Shown: positions 46,459-59,311 of the stretch, in pieces
Position numbering within the stretch: the stretch's first letter is position 1
Layout of the letters: each line of letters starts with the position of its first letter
Assembly (NCBI GenBank): GCA_964058805.1
Contig: CAXKVV010001177.1
Location: 1-61,594, forward strand
Length of the DNA stretch: 61,594 nucleotides
DNA from: Schoenoplectus triqueter
Taxonomy: Eukaryota; Streptophyta; Magnoliopsida; Poales; Cyperaceae
Reading direction: 5' to 3'
The notes under the pieces: model-generated
What the model saw: only the letters and a program-made list of their open reading frames with translations
Databases searched by the model: none
What the model was told of the DNA's origin: nothing
Position numbers and translations under genes: made by a program

Positions 46459-47671
46459 GAGTGGTGGTAGAATCCGACCCGATCAGAGAAATCCGTCCGA
46501 TATTTTCTGTCCCGATACGATTCAAAATCCGAAATAATCCGATATTGAACGACCTGATATTCGAACCAACCCAATCTGATACGATCCAAAATCCAAAATA
46601 ACACAACATTAGATGACATGATATCCGACCCGACCTGTTACGACCTGAAACTCAAAATGACCTGATACTAGATGATCTGATACCCGACCTGCCTCGATCT
46701 GATACGACCTGAAACCTAAAATGACCCGACAATAGTTGACCTGATACTCGACCCGACCCATTTGATACGATCCGAAATCCAAAATGACTCGACACTAGAT
46801 GACCCAATACCCGACCCGACCTGACCTGATATGACCCGACAGTAAAATTTTCATAATTGTGGTTAGAGCTTGGATGAATTATGAAAATATTATCTTCATA
46901 CTCCAGCTCACACGCTTGGAGAATCAGATGTGACCTCCGTGGGTCCCGTGCAAATGTCAAATATGTTGAATAATTTAATTATTATTGTAAGTAATAACTT
47001 ATTTAATTTAAATAATAAAATTAATATTAATTGTAATATTAGCTATAATATCTATCAAATATTTTTCTATCAATGATTCAACATATTTTTTAAATGAAAC
47101 TTGTATTGTGTGGATGACGAGTAATTGAGGATTGAGGAGATGAATACAAAAAAGTTTAATTCAATTGAAATTAAGGTGAAATTTGCATGACTCAAATATG
47201 CATCACTTAAAAATTTAATTTGATCTGATTTATCTGATCTGACTAGATAAGATGCATAAATGGTGAAATCTGATCTGAACCGATTCGATCTAGTCCGATA
47301 TGATTCAAAATTCGAAATGATCTGACACCAGATGACTTGATAACCAACCCGACCTGATTTGATGCGACTCGAAACCCAAAATAACCTGACACTAGATTAC
47401 TCGATATCCAACCCGACCCAACCTGATATGACCCGAACCTAAAATAATCTGACACTAAATGACCCGATAACTGACCCGACCCGATCTGATATGACCCGAA
47501 ATCCGAAATGACTCAATACTAGATGAACCGATAACCAACCCGGCCTGACCTGATACGACCTGAAATCTGAATCGACCCGATCAGACTCATGACCCGATAA
47601 TCTCACTGTGTCAAATTTACCCAACCTGACCCAACCCGACCCAACCCGAACCCGTCCGACTGCCACCTCTA
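46459..47671. repeat. GACCCGA-rich degenerate repeat element
   Basis: Starts near AGTGGTGGTAGAATCCGACC and ends GTCCGACTGCCACCTCTA, an imperfect inverted terminus. Most of it is a degenerate tandem array of about 60-90-bp units containing GATACGACCTGAAACCC, AAAATGACCCGACACTAGATG and GACCCGATACCCGACCC. AT-rich DNA without the motif separates two blocks (about 46470-46840 and 47215-47670). Long minus-strand frames here (for example 46960-46652) are translations of the repeat, not genes. Confidence 0.7.
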
Positions 47672-47689
47672 CCCATGTATCTAAATCGT

Positions 47690-50600
47690 CACTGTAGTGT
47701 CCTTTTTGTTCATGATAAATATCTGATGGTCTGGATTAATCTCACTCATGACTATTGCACCGTATGCAATATATATTGGAGAGGATATGGACTCTAATTA
47801 GTTTTGTGTCGTTGGCTTGCATGACTGCCGACTTTTTAATTACTACCAACACAAATAATTTATTCTGTAGTAGTTCAAGTAACTAGTTTATTTCTCAGCA
47901 TGAAGCTTAAGCATGAAAATGTGTCCGAAATTCACAAATCATAAATATGTTCATAGTTATAATATTATGAACGTTCATATTTGTTAAGTAATGAAAAACT
48001 GTATTTATAGATAAATTATTCTGGAAACAAAAAAAAAATCTGCGCTAAAGAAAAAAAAATCTGTACTGAATTAAATGCACCAATATTAGAGAAATTGATA
48101 AAGTGCCGGAAATCACAAGGTTACGATAGAGCTGCTTTGCATGCATTCATTGAAGCTGTTGCGGTAATGATAAATGTGTCATATACGGATACACGTATGT
48201 GTAAATACAAATATGAATATATATTTATGTCGGAATGTGTCTGTATATGCAATGTTCATGTGTCATACGTACTGTGTTGTTAAATGTATGTAATCAATAT
48301 ATGAATAATGTTGACACCTCTAACACGTGTACACCCACATATGACACGTATAAAATATTTTAGTATATCAGACTTTTAAAATATTCGTGTGCTTAAAAGA
48401 TTAGCTTAATACTAAAGTAAGAGATTAGGATCATTCTAATATTTATCATATTTCTAAATTTAGTACGTCAATTTTATTTTTTTGTGATCAGCATCATTCT
48501 ATTTTTTTACGTCCATTCTAACATTTATCATATTTTTCCAATTTTATTTGAAATTTACAGAATTTGTAAGTGTTATAAATGTTGAAACAAGTCCAGCATA
48601 TATAAACACAAATGTCTAAACACATGAACACATGTTAATATGATATATTATTTGTCTAACATGTCACGTGTTTACATATAACATTAACAACATGCACATT
48701 TATCATTACTTTGTGTCGATGATTTTTTTTTTGTTGGCTCTCGGTGGTTATTAATAATGCATATTAATGTTAATTATATATAAGTTCTGCGTTTATCAGG
48801 ATTCAGGACGGCTGTTGTCCGGAATGTGACACTTTTCAAATATTAAATTTAAAACAAGTAGAAAAGGAGTAGATGCGAAGAGACATGTTGCGTGCTACTG
48901 CTACAAATATGTACCAGTACCTAGGTGCAGAAATATGCAAAAATCAGTGGTTAACGTATTATAGTTTACCGATTATTTTTTTAGCTTACATATTATTATA
49001 TATTTAAATTATATAATTTTTTTTCAAAAAATAAATCATATAAATTTCATCAGAACTCTAATTTTGATATATAATTAAAGACTTTATGTAAATTAGACTT
49101 CATTAATATTAAATTTTTTACTTAATTAGACATTCATGTTTTTTTTTCAAAATGACTAAAAAGGCCATAAATTCGGTAATTCAATTTCTACTTAAAATTT
49201 CTAATATAAAACCAAGAAACAAAAAATTTATTAAGTCTGTAAATTGAGTTTTGTTGGTATTATTAAAATTTGTTGAAAGGGACTAAGGTAAACTTAGCAG
49301 GATTTTTTTGTGGTAAAGGTGGAATTAATCAAGCCTTTACAATTTTAAATATTCAAAAAGAATTTTCATTTGAATTTTAAATCAAAAATTTTCCACACAA
49401 ATGATATTTATTACCTTAACATGAATTTAAATTCATAGAAGATTTTGTGCCTCAAAATTTATTAGATTAGGGACTCCAAACAATTAATTAATGAGTTCAA
49501 CCATTTATCTTGATCGACAGTCAGGATCGATAGAAGCAGGAAGATGGTGAAGTGGATCGATGGAAGCGGTCCTCCATCCTATATTCCTATCCTAAATTAA
49601 ATCTAGCATCTGTTAAGAACGGAAGGCGAATCTGGGGCAACACTTCTTTGCTGCTGATACAAACCGTTCAACTTTTATTTGTCATTTTCCAAATTGGTTT
49701 GCGTCATTATTTATTTTCTCAACATGCATCAATGTAACTGTTTACATTGTATAAATGAAAAGTGGGATGTATGAGCGCTACCATGTTTTCAAAAAAAAAA
49801 TAGATGGTGTGACTGTTTTAAAATATATGAATTTAATATAATTATTTAAAAGATTCATGAAAAATAAGAAAATATAATAAAATACTAATATAATTTTTTT
49901 ATTTTTGAAATGAAAAAGTTGTATAATAATATTACAAACTTGCTACTATCAAAATTTTAATTATTTATTATATATAATGAGTAGTTGGTTGAAGAATTTT
50001 TAAATCAATATCGATTAGCTGAAAATTTGTTCTTTTAATATTTATAACTTTTGATAGAAAATTCTAATCATGACATTTAAAAATAATCCGAACAGCTCAC
50101 AAAAAAGTTTATCTGCTAGCTCAATTGAAAAGTATGAGTCAGTTTATACCTATCAAGTTTAAACTGAAGGGCATAAGTGGAGCTTGTACTCTTACATTTT
50201 AGTTGGACACGAGCAGTTATTAATAATAAAAAATATATTTTAAATAACTTGAATCCAAGTTGCGGCCTTCTCATAATTCTTTATAAAAATAAATTTTGAA
50301 CGTCACCCTTGACATAAATTATTACTGGTTCTTTAAAAACATTCCCCACGCAACTCCAAAATCCTCTCCAGTCCCCACTAAATCCTCTCTCTCGCTTCAA
50401 AACTCTGCGTTTCTTTTTTCTTTTCTTTTTTTTTCTGTAAAGTTCACAGGAATCAGGATGATTTTTTTTTTCTTGAGGAAAGGCGCCGTAGGCATGAATC
50501 AGGATGAATTGAGAACTCCTGACATCCGTGGCTGGCAAACAGTCAAACAGCCATTTCTTCTTCTTCTTTTTTTCTGATTTTAAGATTATCCGTCCAGGGA

Positions 50601-50850
50601 ATCTTCATCAAGAGGCACCTGTTAATTTTTTAATGATATAATTTTGTAAATTAAAAACTTCATATGCTGAGATGAAGTTTTCATATTTATATTTTTATTA
50701 ATTAGTTTGTTACCGCTAACTAAATTATTTATTCCGTATCCGTTAAGGCAGATTTAATTGTTAGTTTTGACATTCATTTAATATTTATTTATATTTATAT
50801 CCATTTTTAAAAGATGAATACAAATTTGGTATTTACCGAAGAGTGGGGAT
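47690..50850. other. Intergenic DNA
   Basis: No gene recognised. The stretch 49495-49800 is less AT-rich and ends in an A-run (ACCATGTTTTCAAAAAAAAAA), so it could be a retroposed fragment, but the frame at 49552-49737 has no known motif. 50390-50580 is pyrimidine-rich. Confidence 0.4.
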
Positions 50851-50853
50851 CCA

Positions 50854-51171
50854 TTGACAATGGACCTCTAAATAAATATAAAATAAATCTTAAAATGAAA
50901 AAAAGTTTATAGATGTGTTCTTCTACTTTTAGATTGATGGTCATTCAAATTTCATGTAATTTCATTATCATTTGATAGTCCATCAAAAATTATTTAATTA
51001 AAATAATTGAAAATTATATGAAAATTTGATAGTCTTTGATGGACTAACAAACAATAATGAAATTGTATAAAATTTGAATGACCATCAATCTAAAAATAGA
51101 AGAACATATCTATAAATTCTTTTTTCATTTTTAAATTTTTTTTTTATATTTATTTAAAAGTCCATTGTCAA
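50854..51171. mobile_element. Foldback MITE, same family as 30565-30900
   Basis: TTGACAATGGACCTCTAAATA at the left pairs with TTTAAAAGTCCATTGTCAA at the right. Inner arms CTTCTACTTTTAGATTGATGG and CCATCAATCTAAAAATAGAAG fold back. It shares the TTTATAGAT...AGATTGAT core with the MITE at 30565. Confidence 0.65.
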
Positions 51172-53460
51172 ATTATCAAAATAAATCATTTTCAACCAAT
51201 CCCTTCTCTTTACCGAATCCGTTCTTACATCCTTAAAACCAGTCAAATTTTCAATCTAGGTGGACGCAGCATAGTAGTAAAAGAAGTCAATTACGTGCTA
51301 TATTTTTATGCTGAAATGGGGATCTGATGTTGATTTTTATAATTTGCAAGATTAACAATTGCTATAGCCACACTACTTTTGTATCAATAACCAGTTCACA
51401 CCTTGATTTTGTGGTTTTCTTTTCTACTCTTATCATACTTTTTTTTTAAAAAGTTGATTAATTATACCTGTGTTGTAGCCCTTCGATGTGTGACACCTTA
51501 ACAAAAACAATCTCCATTCCAAACACAATTTGGTCACAATCGCACCACCTCACCGTGTAATACAAAACCAGATGAAAGAACTCTAATTCAAGATCTGAAT
51601 TTTGCCTATCTACACCCCTCTTGCTCAGTAGCTGCTGTCTCCTATGTACTATTGTACAAAAGAGTCACCATCGCAACAAATTACTATTAATTGAGGAGAT
51701 CAATTACATCCCTCACACAGACCCAAATAGTAAAGTAGTAGTAAAAGACAGTTGAAAAGTAAGAGAATAACTACTGATACCAGTAAGCTGTAACACGAGT
51801 GCTCTGTATTTAGGCAACTATGAGCTGTTTCGCAGATAGTTCTTTTATTTTGAAAAGTGCCCTACACGGCTACACTACATTGAACTTTTTGTAATATCCG
51901 GTCTGAACTCTGAAGGACATCATTTTCTATAATGTAATTCGCTGAACTGATAGTATTCAGATTCCAACTTTTATTAATTCTCCGTGCCTCTCTTGAAAAT
52001 TCTATCCGTGTATTATATTCAGTCGGCTGCAAGGGGACGAACCAGAAATGAAAATCGAGGTCGAAAATATGTATTGTGCAAATACAATCACAATATGGAT
52101 CATACAATCATAATTTTCAATTTTAATGATGCTTTATTTTTGTATACTATATGTTTTTTTTTTCTTTGTGATATTAACTGACACAAATTATGATCCTTGA
52201 GCCGAAAATCCATTTTTTATATTGGGCCAGGGGGGTTAAAGTGTCCAATATGACTAGTTGATTTGAAAGTTGAAACTATAGAGTATCCTAGAAAAAGCTT
52301 ATGCACTCCAAAAATAATGTAAAGTGAGCTAGCATTTATTAGTTAATTATTCGTTAATCAGTGGACATTTGCTAACTATTGTTGAAACTTAAAAGGAAAG
52401 GTAGAAGATTTTTTTTTTCAGAGAAAAGATGGAATCAAATTTTCTAAGTGTTAGTATTTCCAATAAATTTCATCCGAAGAGCATTTCATACGTGCCTTTC
52501 CAAGAGTTTAAACTCATAAAAGATTTTGTAGATTTTGTGCCTCGATAAAATCCATCAAGTGTAAACGACGAATTTGACCATTTAATTTTTGATGAAAAAT
52601 GATATATTTTATCTAACAATCACGCATGCACTGATCTTATGCAAAACAAACACAAATTTAAGACATTTATAATTCATGTAATCAAGTTCCGTAGTCGAAT
52701 TCATCCTTTATGAAAAAAATAGTAACGTTGTTATCTGCTTTCATGTCTTTCTAAAATCATTACAAAATGTCAAAATAAAGATAAAGACTAATTACTGTTC
52801 AGCTGGTTCTAAATTGCAAAATAAGAACATACCAAACTGCTGCTTCAATATATACAAGAAGCAGCCAATATTAAAAGAAAAAACTAAAAGAAAACATGAA
52901 CAAATTAAACCAATTCTCAGATTCACTATCTGAGATCAGCACCAAATAAAGGGCACCCAAACCGGCCGGTATAGATGTGCAATATCATTTGAGTTAATTA
53001 CCTGTCAGAAATGCAAATAGATAGAGATACAACAACAACATAATACTTCGTCCATATATAGTCCATTAACTTCCTCAGACATATACCCTCTTATTCTCGT
53101 TATCCAATCGACACAAGCATGAGAAAAGAAATCATCAAAAGAAGAAGTCTCAACCTGCAAATTCCTTCCATTACCATCACCAAAAAAATATTAGAATAAC
53201 TGCATTCAGAAGGGAAATGATACCGGTCGCATAAAAAAGACGAAACACCAGACCCCCTCCATCTCCTTGTCCATAAATTTAGTTTCGTTGAAGTACAATA
53301 ATTGTGAAGGTTAGCTCATAAACTTGCTTCAGTTACTTCAGTAGTCTAAACTCATCATGTTAGAATATGATTTTTCAAATTAGATGATGCAAAACTCAAC
53401 GTGCTAATTTAGCCGCATTAACAAATTCTGACTCATGTGCTGATTCTTACTCCCATGGTA
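51172..53460. other. Intergenic DNA
   Basis: No gene, RNA or complete element recognised. The sequence is moderately AT-rich and of mixed composition. Confidence 0.4.
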
Positions 53461-53740
53461 CATGGTACATAGTACCAATGCATGCATGGTTCTACTACAC
53501 ACACACACATCAGACCCCAAAATATTGTACTACTTAATTACTAATCATAGCTCAAATGATAACCAAACAGACATTGTCTTGAAGAAATCATGGATTCAAA
53601 CACCCTTTGGCACATATAAGAAGATGAAAAGTTTTCACTATCAACAGCTAGCAGGAAAAAAAAATGTAAAGGAAGATGAGCATTGATAGCTATTATCCAA
53701 TTAAGTACTTTATATAATAGTTCTAAATGCTGTGAGTACA

Positions 53741-54067
53741 TCATTGGTTCATTATGGCAAATAACTCATCCAAATTCGGCTCTATTTCTACCATCAAAGC
53801 AACAACCTCTTCAAGTACATCTTCTGCAAGCGGTGCTTCAAGCTCAAAACCTCCATTTGCAACATAAACCTCCTCTTTGTATTGCACGGTTGATGGCGCT
53901 ACCCATTGTTCTTTCATTAACACTTCTTTCTCTTGGTAATTGGCCTCTGATGGCTCCTTCCCAGTTAATTTTTGTACAACTGACATAAAATTTGGGGCAT
54001 CTACCTTGACGAACGTAGTATCTATGAAAGTAACCTTGACATTGTTTTTTCGCGATTCCGCAGTCAT
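53741..54067 (-). CDS. VQ-motif protein (VQ-d)
   Basis: A 108-residue intronless protein starting MTAESRKNNVKVTFIDTTFV. The VQ motif FMSVVQKLTG is at residues 27-36, followed by KEPSEANYQEKE. The C-terminus is strongly acidic (LEEVVALMVEIEPNLDELFA) and ends IMNQ, as in VQ-b and VQ-c, so all belong to one subfamily. It probably works as a WRKY partner in the nucleus. A TATA box lies about 110 bp upstream, with two W-box-like sequences further up. The 5' leader and the 3' flank from about 53536 are shared with VQ-e, so the two are duplicates. No break is seen and this is the intact copy of that pair. Confidence 0.93.
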   Translation of the reverse strand: MTAESRKNNVKVTFIDTTFVKVDAPNFMSVVQKLTGKEPSEANYQEKEVLMKEQWVAPSTVQYKEEVYVANGGFELEAPLAEDVLEEVVALMVEIEPNLDELFAIMNQ

Positions 54068-54173
54068 GTTGAAGCCTCTAATGGAGAAAATATATATAAC
54101 ACACGGCTTCTAGTTTGAACAAGGAAGGCTGTGCTGTGGATGTGAAGCGTTAGTGTTTATGGGGTTTGCACTT

Positions 54174-54188
54174 GTATATGTATATATA
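54174..54188 (-). promoter_or_regulatory. TATA box of VQ-d
   Basis: The minus strand reads CTATATATACATATAC in the position of the VQ-e TATA box, next to a GA microsatellite. Confidence 0.65.
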
Positions 54189-54207
54189 GAGAGAGAGAAA
54201 GCGAGTA

Positions 54208-54242
54208 TTGACAATGGAAAGAAGGCCCTGAACAGGAGTCAA
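54208..54242. promoter_or_regulatory. W-box pair upstream of VQ-d
   Basis: TTGACA on the plus strand (54208-54213) and TTGACT on the minus strand (54242-54237) lie 25-60 bp upstream of the TATA box. WRKY factors bind TTGAC[C/T]. VQ-e retains both positions (59952-59957 and 59981-59986). Confidence 0.5.
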
Positions 54243-54380
54243 AAACATATATGCTAATAACTGCTCCCACGTGACAGAAATAGATAACCTGAGTTTTCTG
54301 TTGCTTTCTCTGTGAAACGATATGTGCAATGAGTCACCGACATATCGGACCATTAATTGTGATTTAGCTTGTATATTAAT

Positions 54381-54897
54381 TAGGGTGTAAACGGAACGGA
54401 TATTATCTGCTCTGTTCAGTTCTGTATCTGAAAATTATCTGAAAATATATCATCCGTATTCGAATATTAATTATATGTATTCATATCCGTAAAAAATGAT
54501 ACGGATGTAGATACGAATTTGATTTCAGATTTTATTATACATATTCGAAATAGAGCATATATTATAAATTTTTCTTTAAAAATAATAGTATTTATCAATA
54601 TCTTTATTCATATACAATATTATTATTATAAATACTGACAAATATATATGCATTGCAAATACTTACTATTAATATAAATATTTATTTTTTATTATATATG
54701 CATAGCTATTAGTAATATACATTAATTTTTATTTCATATCCATCACAAATATGTATCCGTCAAATATCTGTTTTGTATCCGTATTCGAATTTTAATATTC
54801 ATTTAACATCCGTAATCGTATCCGTATCTGTCAATAAAAAAGAATACAAATATGATTTCAGAATATCCGTTCTGAATCTGTTCCGTTTACAACCCTA
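54381..54897. mobile_element. Foldback-type element with TAGGGTGTAAACGGAA ends
   Basis: TAGGGTGTAAACGGAACGGA at the left and TTCCGTTTACAACCCTA at the right are inverted. The interior is filled with short ATCCGTATCCGT-like repeats. It sits about 200 bp upstream of the VQ-d TATA box. No clear target duplication is seen. Confidence 0.6.
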
Positions 54898-54984
54898 GTA
54901 GAAAGCACATAACAGATATTTGTATTTAATTATTTATTTTGAAGCTAGCATTTTGTAATAAAGTGAGCCACACTCGAACAAAGA

Positions 54985-55390
54985 TGGCTGGCAAAAAAAC
55001 TCATGCTTTGAGGTTTACTCATGATTTGTTTGGGATCGATTCATTATTGGTTCACTTATTAATGGATCGAACTATTAACAAGTTTGTTCATTAAACACAT
55101 TAAGTTAATGGACCGAGCTTGAGTTTGAACTAACTCGGCTCATTTGGCTCGATAAACTACTAATATTTATTATTTATATTATTTTATTTTAAATTATTAG
55201 TATTGTAAATAGTTTATATATGATATGTACTAAATTATTATATTAAATTTGTGTGAAATATATTATTATAAATTATTTTAATAATTTTAATAAATTTTAC
55301 TATAAAATATTATAAAAATATTATTAACTATTAAATAAGTCTTAACAAAGCAGCTCGATTAGCTTTTAAATTATTTCTATATAGGGATCT
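54985..55390. repeat. Truncated CTCGTT-type repeat
   Basis: Contains GATTTGTTTGGGATCGATTC and GTTAATGGACCGAGCTTGAG, matching the family at 57109-57655 in more diverged form. No complete ends are visible. Confidence 0.5.
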
Positions 55391-55639
55391 GAAGCACAAT
55401 TAATAGTCACACTTCAAATTTTACAACTATGTTATTAATAGCTTTGATATGTAAAAATTTTAAATTATTACTAGAAAATTTATTACTTCAAAATGTAAAT
55501 TTTTTTGAAAAAATTACAACTATAGTATTTAAAATTATTGAGGTATAAATTTTATTAATAGCTTTAAAGTTTTGAAATAACAAATTTTATTAATAGCTTT
55601 GAAATGTAGACATTTACAACTAGGAATTTTTAATTATTA

Positions 55640-56170
55640 CTATATAGGCAACAGTTGTAATATATTTAGTTTCTTTCACGTTTAAATGTAAATGAATTAT
55701 GTGTATTTATTATATACATATCTACTACAATAATTAAATATTTCTGGTCATTGATTTTCTTATGGTTTAATTGTATTTCACATACTTACATAGTATGTGT
55801 ATACATATTTAAGTACTTAATTAACACTTTTCTTGCCCTTTTTCTCTGTTGAAAAAAAAATCGTATATTTCATACTTTAATTCCAAAAAAAAATAGTGAG
55901 TACTGGCTCCAGTTTGAACGAGACAGGCGGAAAAAGAAAAACAGTATCTCCAATTGTACGAGTGCCGAGTGGTGTTGTTGCAATCAGGCCACGAGGATTG
56001 GGCGAATAATAGTGCTGTCTTTTGTGGATTTGTAGGAACACTCGCTTGTACTCTTGTGCCTTGGAGCGCCACCTGGCAGTGCGAAAAATCTTAGAAAATT
56101 CACTGAAGATAGAGCCAGTTGCTTCTCCGCGGGCAAAAAGAGCGACTGCAGATAATAGTCACATGTATAG
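55640..56170. repeat. VQ-d upstream module, copy 1 of a triplicated segment
   Basis: Contains GGCAACAGTTGTAATATATT, TACTGGCTCCAGTTTGAAC, CAATCAGGCCACGAGGATTG and GAGCGCCACCTGGCAGTGCG. The same blocks occur in order at 60130-60565, and the first two at 61008-61290. The short frames on either strand (55821-56072 and 56022-56219) lose alignment through indels, so conservation seems to be at DNA level. Confidence 0.75.
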
Positions 56171-57108
56171 TAAACATATACTTATATTCATTTTTGAGTT
56201 TAACTCAAAAATATTTTAATTTATTATGGGATATAAAAACTTGAGTGTTTTAATTTTTCGAAATCATTGTATTCAATTTTTAAAAATAATGGACAAATAT
56301 TAAATATTGAATTCTTTTTTAGCTGAATTTTCAATGAATTTGTATTGGTTTGGTTTGTTTGATCGGTTAGATCATCCCAACCCATAGAAAAAGTAATTGC
56401 AGCCCAAAACTCCCTTGAAAATATATCCCACAAGACTTAGAAACCCAAACATTCTTATGAAAATTTTGGCATGCGGAGAGGCCCTAAAATTAAAGCTTTC
56501 TTAATTAGTTTTGCAAAACCCGAAATATGGTGGTCAAAACGTGACAGATGGCAATTAAAATGTGGGAATCAAAAGGGTTTTATTGAATTTTTCTTGAATT
56601 TATAATTGTTGTAGATATATGTTTAGAAATTTTTATAATTTTTGGAGCTAATTTAATACTATTAATTATTCTTTTCCGTTAATTTTATTTTCATTTGATT
56701 TAGTATATAATGAGCTGCAAAACTCATGAAATTATGAGAATAAAAACATGAGAAAATCAACAGTTAGGACTGAAAATTTAAGTTTTAAATATTAAAATAA
56801 AAATAAAAATAAGTTAATAATATTTCATGACACAACTAAACTAATAGTCCTTTCTCTTTCCCAAGTTAATGACTTTCGCAAAGTAGAATATCAGCAATGA
56901 ACATTCTTTTTTTTTGTCGTACTTTTAAGTCTTTAACTAAAGAAAGGACGCGGATAAGGCTTCTTTGACAGGTGCAGGACGGACAACCTTTTTCATCATG
57001 AGCTTTCAGAAATTTATCATCAAATTAAAGCTCTTTACCATTCAACTGACAACTGGCTTATGACAGAACCCATACTAATAGTCAACAGTCAACACTCCTA
57101 ATTAGATA
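56171..57108. other. Intergenic DNA
   Basis: AT-rich; no gene or element recognised. Confidence 0.4.
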
Positions 57109-57655
57109 TAGGGCTATCAAAAAAAACTTCAGGCTCGTTCATAACTCGCTCGGGATCGACTCGTTATTGGTTCTTTCGGAATCGACTCATCATTGGCTCG
57201 CTCGTTAGTGAACCGAACCGATAACAAACCGGCTCATTAAACTCGTTAAATTAATGAGCTGAGCTTAAGTTTTGACTGGCTCAACTCGTTAGGCTTGATA
57301 AAGTATTAATATTTGTTATTAATATTATTTTTATTATAATTTTTTTATATAGTAAGTAGTTTATAGTATGAAATATACTTAAATTATTATATCAAATTTG
57401 TATGAAATATATTGACATTAGTTATTTTATTTTTTATATAAATTTTGATATAAAATATAATAGAAATATTATTAAGTATTAAATAAGACTTAATGAATCT
57501 TAACGAGTCAGAACGATTAGCTCGTTAACTTAAGGACTAAATCTCAAATCAATTTTTTTCTCAAAAGTAATTAACGAGTCAGCTCAATTCGTTAAGCTAA
57601 TGAGCCAAATATGATCTTGAACCAACTCAGCTCAACTCAGCTCTTTACAGCCCTA
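57109..57655. mobile_element. Foldback-type element with TAGGGCTATCAAA ends
   Basis: TAGGGCTATCAAAAAAAAC at the left and GAGCTCTTTACAGCCCTA-like bases at the right are imperfectly inverted. The interior has CTCGTTCATAACTCGCTCGG and GGCTCATTAAACTCGTTAAA repeats. Related fragments lie at 25430-25620 and 54985-55390. Confidence 0.6.
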
Positions 57656-57810
57656 ATCAGAAGGCGATATATGGGCCCAAAAAATAAAGAAAAAGCTTGC
57701 TTATTACAAACAGCGCTCACAAAACCAACTCAAATCCAACCTAGTTCAAATTCATATAAGCTCAGGGTACACCCACGAAGATTATGTATCTAAATATATA
57801 TATATATATA

Positions 57811-58211
57811 GAGTAATGCTATGGTGCTTCGCGAAGTAAAAAAAAAATTGTGCTTCGCGTCCATATCTCGAATTTAAAAGTTCAAACGGCCGATCCAAAC
57901 CGTTGAGCATCATCTTCATATTGAAATATCCTTGGAGATCAAATTTTATATTTTTTTGATTTTTTTTTGATATTTTTTAGATGGGTACAAAGTCATTTGT
58001 TTTGGATGGTGCAGAAATCTTTAGATTAACAAACTTTGTACCCATCTAAAAAATATCAAAAAAATTCAAAAAAATATAAAATTTTATCTCCAAGGATATT
58101 TCAATATGAAAATGATGTTCAATGGTTTGGATCGGCCGTTTGAACTTTTAAATTCGAAATACGGACGCGAAGCACAAAAGATTTTTTGCTTCGCGAAGCA
58201 CCATAGCATTA

Positions 58212-58214
<3 letters not shown>
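57811..58214. mobile_element. Young foldback MITE with arms of about 180 bp
   Basis: GAGTAATGCTATGGTGCTTC at the left and its exact inverse at the right end open two arms of about 180 bp that pair almost perfectly (mostly single mismatches). The loop is around 58005-58025. It is inserted in a TA microsatellite, which hides the target duplication. Its termini resemble those of the MITE at 39771. No coding sequence. Confidence 0.85.
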
Positions 58215-58277
<63 letters not shown>

Positions 58278-59185
58278 AAAGAGTTATGTTATGGTTAGTT
58301 CTAAGATATAAAATATTTTTTATATTTTTGTGTTATATTTTTATTTTTGAATGTAGAAAACTAATTCAATTATATAAGGTGATTTTTATATTAAAATATA
58401 TTTGAAAATTAAATTTTATATTTTTTTGTAATTCACGACTCACTATAAAATAACACTATACAGATGGGAAGCCAGCCTCCATAGGAGGGATGTCAAAAAG
58501 TTTTTGCTTAGGTGTAATATTATAATTATTTTTAATGTTAAGTATATTTTTTTATTTTTATAACAAAAGTATGAATTTTGAGGTATATTTTTGAAAATAT
58601 TTTTCAGGATAAAAACATATTTTTATAATTTCTTTAAAAATTGAGCATATTTTTAAAGAATTGTGAATCACAAGCCTATTTTGAAAAAAAAATCAACGTG
58701 GGGCAACTGCCTCACCCTGCATCAAAGTGGCTCTGTCACTGACTCTATATAGCAATATCATCTGGTATTTCACGGAACAAAGATATATTTTATTTTAAAT
58801 TGGCTTCAAGTTTTATGTACCGAAGCTTGAACTGTCAATTCGATTCGCCAAAAGTTATCTTATATATTGAAATTTGTTGAATACAAATATTTATTATTTT
58901 TACAGTTTTATAAATTTTTTTTTAGATTTCTAAAAGATAATAATTATTTAAGTACAACTATTATTATTTTATTATTTGTTGTGATATATTTTGTGAAAAG
59001 ATAGTTAAAAAATATCAAAAATAATAAAATTTGATATTTCATAAATTTTCAAGATGTGTATTATTATGTTCGAGGAATAAAATTAGCCATTTGAACTTTA
59101 ATTTTATGAAATTTTTGAGGCCGAAGCAAAATATCTATTTGCTTCCCAGAACACTATATGTAAAGTCTCCTTATATACACACACT
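58215..59185. other. Intergenic DNA with long AT microsatellite
   Basis: Starts with a (TA)n run to about 58275. No gene recognised. Confidence 0.45.
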
Positions 59186-59311
59186 CTTAATTAATCACTA
59201 ATTCATAGCTCAAATGATAATCAATTGGCATTGTCTTAAAGAAATCAAGTATATATGGAACTATTATCCATGTAGTTTAGATACTAATAGTTCGAAATTA
59301 TGTACATAACA

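Noticed and set aside
46352..47666. Four minus-strand frames of 70-102 codons
   Set aside because: They translate the degenerate GACCCGA repeats; reading follows the repeat and shares no domain.
49552..49737. Possible LINE or processed pseudogene ending in an A-run
   Set aside because: No reverse-transcriptase or other motif is visible and no target duplication could be found.
55821..56219. Small conserved protein encoded in the VQ upstream modules
   Set aside because: Copies at 55821-56072 and 60196-60468 share a start but diverge through indels and mostly non-synonymous changes; kept only as a conserved DNA module.
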